Of a stretch of 33,253 nt of DNA, positions 7,638 to 15,667 are shown in pieces. The notes under the pieces were generated by a model. It saw only the letters and a program-made list of their open reading frames with translations. It did not search any database and was not told the DNA's origin. The translations under genes and the position numbers were made by a program. Within the stretch, counting starts at the first letter, position 1; every line of letters starts with the position of its first letter. The stretch covers positions 1 through 33,253 of the forward strand of contig JADZEA010000009.1 of assembly GCA_020850775.1 (NCBI GenBank), read 5' to 3'. Origin of the DNA: a bacterium. Lineage in GTDB: Bacteria; CLD3.

Positions 7638-9209
7638 TTAAATTCCAAAAATTGCTTCAACCAAACTGATTTCGTTGCTTGAGTAGGGAAGTTTGTAGTT
7701 TGAAACTCCAAACTCTGCGAGCTTTTTACCAGTTGCAGTTCCGATTGCGATGACTTTTTGGTTTGGATTAATTTTTTGTTTTTGAAAAAATGCCTCAACG
7801 TTAGAAGGGCTTGTAAAGACTAAAATTTCTGCGTCAATCAAAGTAAAATCATCAACCGGCTCGTTTTGGTAAACGATTAAATCAATAATTTTTGTGTTTG
7901 GAAGGAGCTGTTTTTCCACTGTTTTTAATGAGTTTTGTGAAATTGGAAAAAGCACGCTTTGGTTTTCCACAAGTTTTGCGAAGTCTTTTCCAACTTCCAC
8001 AGTGTTAAACTTGTCCCCGCAAAAACCAGCTTCTTTATCAAAAAGTTTTAAAGCACTTTCGGTTCCTTTGCCAATCACTCCAAATTTCACATTTTTTGAA
8101 ATTTCAGGGCTTTGTGAGAAAAAATGAAAAACCGCATTTTTACTTGAAAAGAAAATCCAGTCTGTTTTTTCCACTTTAGAAATTGGAACCTGAGAGATTT
8201 TTAACAAGGATTTTCCAAAAACAGAAAAGCCGTTTTTTTCCAATGCTTTGACAAAATAGCATTCCTGAAAAACTTCCCTTGTAACAAAAACAGAAGTTGG
8301 TTTTAGCTTTTTGAATTTTTTTACAACATTTTCTGCCAAACCTTCACAAGTTTCAGCTTCTTCAAAAATTCTGACGGGAAAATCATCAGCTGTTTTACCT
8401 TTTGCAGTCCAGACAACGAACTTTCCATTTTCTTTTTTACAAAAAACACCAACAGGAGTTTGGCAACCACCACTAAAAAGGTTCAGAATTTTTCGTTCAA
8501 CGGAAATTGTTTGAGCTACTTCAAAGTTGTTCAGTTTTTGCAGTTGGTCAAAAAGTTTTTTATCATTTTTACGGATTTGCAAAGCTAAAACACCTTGTGC
8601 AGGAGCAGGAATTAATTCTGTTGGAGAAATTTTTTCCTGAAAAAAGCTGCTTAAATCAAGGTTTAATCTGTTCACACCTGCAAAGGCAATTAAAATTGCA
8701 TCGTATTTTTTGTCTTTGAGTTTTTGGACGCGTGTCGGAACGTTTCCCCGCAAGTCTTCAATTTGTAAATCGTTACGAAAAGAGAGAAGCTGGCATTTTC
8801 GTCTTGTGGAGGAAGTTCCAACGAGTGCATTTTTTTTGAGTGAAAATTTTTGTGTAAGGTCAATTGCCTCTTGATTAATCAAAAGTAAATCGGAAGGATT
8901 TTCGCGGTCGGAAACACAGGCAATTATTAATTCGTCCGGAGATTCGGTTGGTAAATCTTTGTGGGAATGAACTGCGAGGTCAATTTCACATTTCAAAAGT
9001 GCTTCTTCAATTTCTTTTGTAAAAAAACCTTTGCCTTCAAGTTTATCAAAACTCAGGTGCTGAATTTTATCACCTTGAGTTTTAATAATTTTAATTTCAG
9101 AAGGCAAGCCAAGTTTTTCAAGTGAATCTTTGACGTGATTTGCTTGCCACAAAGCCAAATCGCTTCCTCTTGAACCGATGATGATTTTTCTTTCCAAATT
9201 CTTTTTCAC
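7638..9209 (-). CDS. hemCD: Fused hydroxymethylbilane synthase / uroporphyrinogen III synthase
   Basis: One frame encodes two consecutive haem enzymes. The N-terminal ~300 residues are HemC: IIIGSRGSDLALWQAN, HSHKDLPTE, DRENPSDLLL, GTSSTRRKCQL, LRGNVPTR, PAPAQGVLAL and the dipyrromethane-attachment Cys in FSGGCQTPVG. From about residue 305 a HemD domain follows: SVFVTREVFQ, DWIFFSSKNAV, FGVIGKGT, VFTSPSNVEAF and VIAIGTATGKKL. Linking them could channel the unstable hydroxymethylbilane. The track starts at TTG 9239; I prefer GTG 9209, which has GGAA upstream and leaves a short leader before the conserved HemC start, though the TTG cannot be excluded. A HemC-HemD fusion is also reported in Leptospira as far as I recall. 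It sits between hemA and hemL. Confidence 0.93.
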   Translation of the reverse strand: MKKNLERKIIIGSRGSDLALWQANHVKDSLEKLGLPSEIKIIKTQGDKIQHLSFDKLEGKGFFTKEIEEALLKCEIDLAVHSHKDLPTESPDELIIACVSDRENPSDLLLINQEAIDLTQKFSLKKNALVGTSSTRRKCQLLSFRNDLQIEDLRGNVPTRVQKLKDKKYDAILIAFAGVNRLNLDLSSFFQEKISPTELIPAPAQGVLALQIRKNDKKLFDQLQKLNNFEVAQTISVERKILNLFSGGCQTPVGVFCKKENGKFVVWTAKGKTADDFPVRIFEEAETCEGLAENVVKKFKKLKPTSVFVTREVFQECYFVKALEKNGFSVFGKSLLKISQVPISKVEKTDWIFFSSKNAVFHFFSQSPEISKNVKFGVIGKGTESALKLFDKEAGFCGDKFNTVEVGKDFAKLVENQSVLFPISQNSLKTVEKQLLPNTKIIDLIVYQNEPVDDFTLIDAEILVFTSPSNVEAFFQKQKINPNQKVIAIGTATGKKLAEFGVSNYKLPYSSNEISLVEAIFGI

Positions 9210-9294
9210 TTTATTTTTTCCGGTCTGGAAACTTAACAAAATTTTTCATTAAAAAGGTTTTAAAAATTTCGTTGGGTTTTTTTGTGTAAAAGAA

Positions 9295-10515
9295 CTAAAA
9301 CCCTTTAGCAAAAACTTCTTTTGCAACAACCATCGGAACGCCGACACATTTTTTTTCAAAGTAATCAAGAACTTTGTGGAGAATTTCCTGAGAACTTTGG
9401 TCAAGCTCACCGATTTCCTTTGCGAAAACAGAGTTCAGTGTGTTCAACTTAATTTCTTTGATTTTTTGTGGAACTTCACGCATTGCCAAGGTAATTTTTC
9501 TCTTTTGGTGAATTGTTTTAAATTCTTCCAAGTTTGCTGAAATAATTTTTTCGCTTGTGGTGAGTTCTTCTTTTCGTTCCTGCAAGTTTTGTTTTGCGAC
9601 GCTTTGGAGTTGCTCAATCCCGATAAAACTGATGTTAAAATTTTCTAAAACTTTTGTGTCAAGGTCGTTTGGAACAGCTAAATCAATAATTATTTTTTTT
9701 GAAGTGTCATTTTTTACGAGCTTGGAATAAATTTCGTAAGTTAAAACCGGTTCAGAAGCTCCCGTGCAGGTGATGATTACGTCAAAAGTTTCGTCGCAGT
9801 TTGCAAGTTCCGAAAGTGGAAGAGCTTTTCCGTTTAGTTTTTTGGCTAAAATTTCTGCGTTTCCAAGAGTTCGGTTAAAGACTGTAAAATTTTTGAAACC
9901 GTGTTTTAACAGGTACTTAGCCATTAAAGTGTTGGTTTGTCCCGCACCAATGATTAAAAATTTTGTGCTGTTTTTTAAATCTTTGATTTTTCTGAAAGCA
10001 AGTGAAACGATTGAGACTGGTTTTTGAGCAATTTTAGTTTGTGAAAAGACTTCTTTAGAAGTTTTCACGGCGGAATCCATCACGAGCCTTAAAGTATTGC
10101 CAGTAAGTCCGAGTTCCGTGCAAGTATTGTAAGCTTTGCGAAGCTGCCCAAAAATTTCCTTTTCTCCAACAACAAGAGAATCCAGCGAAGAAGCAACTCT
10201 GAACAAGTGTTCAACAGCTTTTTCACCTTCAAAAACTGTTACGGATTTCGTGGCAAAATCAATTTCTGTTTCATTCCATTCGGGTTTAAAAGCTCTGAAA
10301 AAGCCTTCAAGAAAATTTAAAGTGAGTTCGCTTTGGGTAGCAATAAAAAATTCTACTCTGTTGCAAGTTGCAAGGTAGAAAATCTCATCAATTTTTGAAG
10401 CTGTTTTAAGGAAAGTTAATCTGTCTTTGAGTTGGGATTCATCAAGAACAAAACGACCTAAGTCTTTGAGATTGATTGTCTTGTGTGTGATTGCGAGGGT
10501 TTTAAAATTTTTCAC
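9295..10515 (-). CDS. hemA: Glutamyl-tRNA reductase
   Basis: NADPH-dependent reductase that makes glutamate-1-semialdehyde from glutamyl-tRNA, the first committed and usually regulated step of the C5 pathway. The catalytic cysteine lies in YLATCNRVEFF (Cys51). SLVVGEKEIFGQLRKAY is the next conserved block, and GAGQTNTLMAKYLL begins the NADPH-binding domain. A helical dimerisation domain follows to residue 406. It begins with GTG at 10515 and is the first gene of the haem operon; the other minus-strand haem genes follow. The promoter must lie in the 175-bp region shared with divergent hemB. No strong Shine-Dalgarno sequence is visible, which fits low translation of the entry enzyme. Confidence 0.97.
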   Translation of the reverse strand: MKNFKTLAITHKTINLKDLGRFVLDESQLKDRLTFLKTASKIDEIFYLATCNRVEFFIATQSELTLNFLEGFFRAFKPEWNETEIDFATKSVTVFEGEKAVEHLFRVASSLDSLVVGEKEIFGQLRKAYNTCTELGLTGNTLRLVMDSAVKTSKEVFSQTKIAQKPVSIVSLAFRKIKDLKNSTKFLIIGAGQTNTLMAKYLLKHGFKNFTVFNRTLGNAEILAKKLNGKALPLSELANCDETFDVIITCTGASEPVLTYEIYSKLVKNDTSKKIIIDLAVPNDLDTKVLENFNISFIGIEQLQSVAKQNLQERKEELTTSEKIISANLEEFKTIHQKRKITLAMREVPQKIKEIKLNTLNSVFAKEIGELDQSSQEILHKVLDYFEKKCVGVPMVVAKEVFAKGF

Positions 10516-11677
<1,162 letters not shown>

Positions 11678-11690
11678 TTTTTATTTTCAA

Positions 11691-11728
11691 ACTAACTCTG
11701 ACAGTATTTTTTTGCTGTCAGAGTTAGT
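11691..11728. terminator. Bidirectional hairpin terminator between hemB and the peroxidase gene
   Basis: ACTAACTCTGACAG and CTGTCAGAGTTAGT form a perfect 14-bp stem around a 10-base T-rich loop. It lies between the convergent stops of hemB (11677) and the cytochrome c peroxidase gene (11737). Both flanks are A/T-rich, although neither has a long pure T run, so it likely terminates both genes. Confidence 0.8.
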
Positions 11729-11736
11729 AAAATTTT

Positions 11737-12711
11737 CTAAAAAGGGCTTGCAAAAGCCGGATTTGTCAGAAAAGTTGAGTCTGTTAGCGATTTCATAAAA
11801 GCAATCAGGTCCTGTTTGTCTTGTGTGGAAAGTCCTAAAGGACGAATTAACGGGTCAACTGTTGGGTAAAGTGAAAGTCCTGCGTTGTACTTGTCTAAAA
11901 CAGCTTCCAAAGTTGCTGCACTTCCGTCGTGAAAGTAAGGAGCAGTTAGCTCAATGTTTCGCAAGGTTGGAGTTTTAAACTTACCAAAATCGTTTGAATT
12001 TCCGGTGATTTCTGCCAAACCTTCGTGGCTGAAAGTAAAATCAATTCCGGTGTTGTGAAAATCGTTGTCAGAAAAAAGCGGTTCGCTGTGGCAATGAAAA
12101 CAATCACCTTTTTCACTGTAAAACAAGTCCCTTCCACGTGTTTCTGCTTCGGTCAGAGTTGCTTTTCCTTCCAAAAATTTATCGTACTTTGAGTTGCTTG
12201 AAACAAGGGTTCGGATGAACTGCGAGAGTGCTTTTGCAACTTCGTTTGAGGTGATTTGGTCAACGCCGAACACTGTTTTAAAGTCTTTTTTGTAGGTTTC
12301 GTGGTTGTTTAGCCGTTCAAGTTTTGTTTGAAAAAATTCATCAACTTCAAAAAGCATAATTTCCTCAACTGTTCCCTGAACTTTTCCGTTCCAAAGGAAA
12401 GCGTCGTTCCAGGCGAGGTTTACGTGTGGCAAAACAGTTGCGTCTGAACTGAAGGATAAATTTTGGAAATGGCAATTTGCACAAGCACGTGAACTGTCTT
12501 TATCCAGAATTTTATCGTAGTAAAGCATTTTTCCGAGTTCAATTCCTTCAACCGTGAAAGGGTTGTCGGCAGGAATTTGCAGAACAGGAAAGTTGGTTGG
12601 GTTTTTGAATTCGTAAGGGGTCAGCTTGGTTTTTTTGGGTTCGTCTTCGCTGCAACTTAATAAAATTATTAAACTTAGTGTAGCGGTTAAGTAATTTTTA
12701 ATGGTTTTCAT
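11737..12711 (-). CDS. Di-haem cytochrome c peroxidase / MauG-family lipoprotein
   Basis: Exported di-haem protein of the CCP/MauG superfamily, which reduces hydrogen peroxide or carries out related oxidations with electrons from cytochrome c. The N-terminus is a lipoprotein signal ending in LLSC (lipidated Cys about 20), placing it in the periplasm on a membrane. Two c-type haem sites are present: CANCH (77-81) and CFHCH (204-208). FKTPTLRNIELTAPYFHDGS near residue 250 is the usual C-terminal motif. At 324 residues it is slightly short; the stretch after the first haem (SFSSDATVLPHVNLAW) seems to lack the G-x-x-G-x-RN segment common in relatives. Start ATG 12711. It stands alone, convergent with hemB. 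Confidence 0.9.
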   Translation of the reverse strand: MKTIKNYLTATLSLIILLSCSEDEPKKTKLTPYEFKNPTNFPVLQIPADNPFTVEGIELGKMLYYDKILDKDSSRACANCHFQNLSFSSDATVLPHVNLAWNDAFLWNGKVQGTVEEIMLFEVDEFFQTKLERLNNHETYKKDFKTVFGVDQITSNEVAKALSQFIRTLVSSNSKYDKFLEGKATLTEAETRGRDLFYSEKGDCFHCHSEPLFSDNDFHNTGIDFTFSHEGLAEITGNSNDFGKFKTPTLRNIELTAPYFHDGSAATLEAVLDKYNAGLSLYPTVDPLIRPLGLSTQDKQDLIAFMKSLTDSTFLTNPAFASPF

Positions 12712-12796
12712 AGTTTACCTTTTTTAGTTTTTTAAAAATCTGCAATCAATTTTCATTCCAAAAAAAACACACTTAAAAATCAAAGACCGAAGGTTT

Positions 12797-12816
12797 TTTT
12801 CTTAAGTTTAAGAAAA
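12797..12816. promoter_or_regulatory. Palindrome upstream of the toxin-antitoxin pair
   Basis: TTTTCTTAA-GT-TTAAGAAAA is a perfect 9-bp inverted repeat with a 2-bp centre, about 75-95 bp upstream of the antitoxin ATG and about 86 bp upstream of the divergent peroxidase start. It has the form of an operator and could be bound by the antitoxin or by a regulator of either gene. It lies in the 179-bp gap 12712-12890, in which nothing else is clear apart from a small CC-GAA-GG hairpin followed by T7 immediately before the palindrome. Confidence 0.4.
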
Positions 12817-12890
12817 CGTGTTGCATCAAAAAGAATTTGAAAAGTTAAAAATAAACAAGTAAATTGAAAAGGAAAAAATTAAGGAAAAAA

Positions 12891-13070
12891 ATGCTTAACG
12901 GAAAAACGCCACAAAAAACTGTAAAAAATGGCAAAGAAGAAAAATATTCAGGCTTTTTAGACATGCTTAGAAAACTTACAGGTTCAATTGAAGGTCCAGA
13001 AGATTGGTCTGAAAAAATTAACGAAAGTTTTTATCAGAACAAAACTAAAGTAACACAAAATGACAAGTAA
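12891..13070 (+). CDS. Probable VapB-type antitoxin
   Basis: A 59-residue hydrophilic protein. The track extends it to TTG 12864, but the ATG at 12891 is preceded by AAGGA (12881-12885) and is the better start. The C-terminal part contains SIEGPEDWSEKINESFY, which resembles the toxin-binding tail of small antitoxins paired with PIN toxins (a proline-x-x-tryptophan-serine patch followed by an aromatic). There is no obvious AbrB or ribbon-helix-helix DNA-binding domain in the N-terminal 25 residues, so it may not be a classic autoregulator. It overlaps the toxin start by 11 bp, which fits coupled translation. Assignment depends largely on the neighbour. Confidence 0.7.
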   Translation: MLNGKTPQKTVKNGKEEKYSGFLDMLRKLTGSIEGPEDWSEKINESFYQNKTKVTQNDK

Positions 13071-13488
13071 AAAATTTTTTATTGATACTTCTTACTTAAT
13101 CGCTCTTCTTAATAAAACTGATAAAAATCACTCAAAAGCAAAATTACTTTCTGTTTGTTTCGATGAAAGGGATAAATTTTTTCTCCACGATGGGATTTTA
13201 CTTGAAATTGGGAATTCTTTTGCAAAATTTGACAGGAATTTGGCAATTGATTTTATTGAAGAAACTTACCAGGCAAAAAACAAAAATGTAGAAGTAATTC
13301 CCTTAGCTAACGAGTTGCTGAACGAAGCGATTGAACTTTACCGTGAACGGAAAGAGAAGGAATGGGGAATGACAGATTGTGTTTCCTTTGTTTTGATGAA
13401 AAAACTTAAAATTTTTCAGGCACTTACAACCGACAAACACTTTGAGCAGGCAGGTTTTACGGCTTTACTTTTAGAAAAAAACTACTAA
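13060..13488 (+). CDS. PIN-domain ribonuclease toxin (VapC-like)
   Basis: A 142-residue PIN-domain protein, the length of typical VapC toxins, which cleave tRNA or rRNA when released from the antitoxin. The four acidic active-site positions are visible: Asp9 in FIDTSYLIALLN, Glu49 in ILLEIGNSF, Asp106 in WGMTDCVSF and Asp125 in LTTDKHFEQAG. The C-terminal TDKHFEQAGF motif is characteristic of this group. ATG 13060 lies inside the end of the antitoxin gene. The catalytic set is complete, so the toxin looks intact. Its stop is 4 bp from that of the convergent molybdopterin oxidoreductase. Confidence 0.9.
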   Translation: MTSKKFFIDTSYLIALLNKTDKNHSKAKLLSVCFDERDKFFLHDGILLEIGNSFAKFDRNLAIDFIEETYQAKNKNVEVIPLANELLNEAIELYRERKEKEWGMTDCVSFVLMKKLKIFQALTTDKHFEQAGFTALLLEKNY

Positions 13489-13492
13489 ACAA

Positions 13493-15514
13493 CTAAACCA
13501 AAAATTTTTGCACTTCAACAAGATTTGCGTGAACCGTTGAACAACCACCAAAATCCGTAAGTTTATCAGAAGTTACAAAATTAATCCCTTTTCCGTCTTG
13601 TGTAAACTCGTTCCAAAACAAAGCCTCACTAACAACCAAGCCTTCTCTCACGTCTTCTGTAAGCTCAGCAGTCAGCAAACACGCTCCGTTTTCGCTAAAA
13701 ATCCGCACTGTATCGCCATTTTCAATCAAGCGTTTTTTTGCGTCTGCAGGGTGAATTTTTAAAACAGTTTTTTCTTTTTTACGGTTTCTTTGTGATTCGC
13801 CAAAGCTGGTGTTCAAAAAATTGTGAGCAATTCCGCTGATTAATTGCAACGGGAATTTTTTAATTTTTGGCGATTCGTGTCCTTCAAACGAAGGTTTGTA
13901 ACCTGGTGAAGCAACGAGTGAATTGTCCCAAAGTTCTGCTTTGCCTGAAGGTGTAAAAAATTTCCCGTCTGCAAAAGGTTGAAAATCGTTAGGAACTTCT
14001 GCCTGAACACACTTTCCGTTTTTAAAATCGTCAAAAGTTTTTTCTTCCCACGGAGCAATCATTTTTTTTATCAAATCGTGTTCTGTTTCATTAAAGCAAT
14101 CTTCCTGAAAATCCATTAGTTTTGCGAGTGTTTGGAAGAGTTCAAAATTTGATTTTGCTTCAAACTGCGGAGGCACAACAGGATTAGTCATTTGTGCAAA
14201 ATTATGCCCGTAACTTTTGTAAAAATCTGTGTTTTCGTAGTAAATTGTTGAAGGTAAAAGCAAGTCTGCGTACTTTGTTGTGTCAGAAAAAATTCTTTCG
14301 TGAACGACAGTAAAAAGGTCTTCGCGAAGCAAACCTTGAATTACTTTTGCACTGTTTGGCACTACAACGGCAGGATTTGAGTTCCAGACAAAGAGCATTT
14401 TTACGGGAGGATTTTCGATTTCTGTGAGTGCTTTCCCGAGTTCAACCATATTAATTTTGCGTGTTTTTTTGGATGCAAGGTCTTCACGGGAGGCTACATT
14501 TTTATTAATTTTGAAGACGTCAGCAGATTCCAGAGTTGCTCCACCACCAATTTTTTGCCAGGAACCAAGCAAGCAGGGAATTGCTAAAATCGTTCGTGTT
14601 GCAGTTGCCCCGTAAAGTTGCCTTGACATTCCAATCCCGATTTTGATTACTGAAGGTTGGTTTTCGTAGAGTTTTTTTGCGATTTTTTGGATTGTTTTCG
14701 GATAAACGTCGGTGATTTCAGAAGTTTTTTGTAAAGTAAAAGATTCACACGCTTCAGCAAGTTCGTCAAAACCGTTCGTAAAATTTTTTACATAATTTTC
14801 ATCATAAAATTTATTTTTAATGATTTCGCGGATGATTCCGAGTGCCAAAGCTGTATCGGTTCCTGGACGAAGCGGGACGTGAAAATCAGAGATTTTTGCT
14901 GTTCGTGTTTTTTGCGGGTCAATGCAAAAAATTTCGGCTCCGTTGTCTTGAGCTTTTTTGAAAAACGGAACGAGGTGAACGTTTGAAGAAGCAATGTTTC
15001 CTCCCCAAACTACTATAAATTTTGATTTTGTAAAATTTCGCCAATCGGGAGAAAGTGCTGCTCCGAGAACGGATTGGGTTCCAATTTCACTTGCAGTGGA
15101 ACAAATAGTTCTGTCAAGCCTTGAAGCGCCAAGCCTGTAAAAAAATCTGTCGCCAACTCGTCTTGCAAGAAGTCCCATGTTTCCTGCGTAAGAAAAAGGC
15201 AGAATTGCTTCAGAACCAAAATTTTCGCTTGTTTGGTGAAATTTTTTCTTAATGGTTTTTAAGGCTTCGTCCCACGAAATCCGTTCAAACCTGCCTTCAC
15301 CTTTTTTGCCAACACGTTTCATCGGGAATTTTACCCGTAAATCGGAGTAAACGGTTTCCCACTCGTCTTTAACTTTTCCGCACAGGAAACCGTTGGTAAT
15401 CGGGTGTTCAGTGTCGCCGTCAACGCCAATAATTTTGCCATTTTCAAGTTTTACAATCATTCCGCACTGGTCAGGGCAATCGTGAGCACAAACTGTTCTT
15501 TTTAGTTCTGCCAT
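13493..15514 (-). CDS. Molybdopterin-dependent oxidoreductase (catalytic subunit-like)
   Basis: Member of the DMSO-reductase superfamily, 673 residues, binding bis-MGD and probably one [4Fe-4S] cluster. The N-terminal cluster motif is CAHDCPDQC (Cys9, 13, 17) with Cys45 in NGFLCGKV. The molybdopterin-domain motifs include WDEALKTI, VVWGGNIASSN, CIDPQKTRTA, VPLRPGTDTALALG and the C-terminal dinucleotide-binding domain with LKIHPADAKKR. Cys138 in DRTICSTAS sits where the metal-ligand residue usually falls, which is inference. There is no twin-arginine signal, so it is probably cytoplasmic. No electron-transfer or membrane subunit lies nearby. The substrate cannot be told; it resembles the broad COG0243 group, including YyaE-like proteins. 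Confidence 0.85.
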   Translation of the reverse strand: MAELKRTVCAHDCPDQCGMIVKLENGKIIGVDGDTEHPITNGFLCGKVKDEWETVYSDLRVKFPMKRVGKKGEGRFERISWDEALKTIKKKFHQTSENFGSEAILPFSYAGNMGLLARRVGDRFFYRLGASRLDRTICSTASEIGTQSVLGAALSPDWRNFTKSKFIVVWGGNIASSNVHLVPFFKKAQDNGAEIFCIDPQKTRTAKISDFHVPLRPGTDTALALGIIREIIKNKFYDENYVKNFTNGFDELAEACESFTLQKTSEITDVYPKTIQKIAKKLYENQPSVIKIGIGMSRQLYGATATRTILAIPCLLGSWQKIGGGATLESADVFKINKNVASREDLASKKTRKINMVELGKALTEIENPPVKMLFVWNSNPAVVVPNSAKVIQGLLREDLFTVVHERIFSDTTKYADLLLPSTIYYENTDFYKSYGHNFAQMTNPVVPPQFEAKSNFELFQTLAKLMDFQEDCFNETEHDLIKKMIAPWEEKTFDDFKNGKCVQAEVPNDFQPFADGKFFTPSGKAELWDNSLVASPGYKPSFEGHESPKIKKFPLQLISGIAHNFLNTSFGESQRNRKKEKTVLKIHPADAKKRLIENGDTVRIFSENGACLLTAELTEDVREGLVVSEALFWNEFTQDGKGINFVTSDKLTDFGGCSTVHANLVEVQKFLV

Positions 15515-15667
15515 TTTGGGTTAGCCTTTCTGTTTTCTTGTGAAAATTTAACAAAAATTCTGTTTTGAAGAGTAACCTTTTTTTGTTTACTTTCTTTTTA
15601 AAAGCAAAGAGGTGGAAAATGTTTGAACGAAATCTGAAAGAGATTTGGGAACAATTTTTTTAAAAAT
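15515..15667. other. Intergenic region with a 14-codon ORF
   Basis: Upstream of the oxidoreductase gene (minus strand) and downstream of the E1 gene (also minus). On the plus strand AGAGGTGG precedes ATG 15619, which opens a 14-codon frame (MFERNLKEIWEQFF) ending at 15663. The ribosome-binding site is better than that of most real genes here, but no plus-strand gene follows, so it is not an obvious leader peptide. The minus strand likely holds the promoter of the oxidoreductase gene; no convincing -35/-10 was assigned. Confidence 0.3.
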
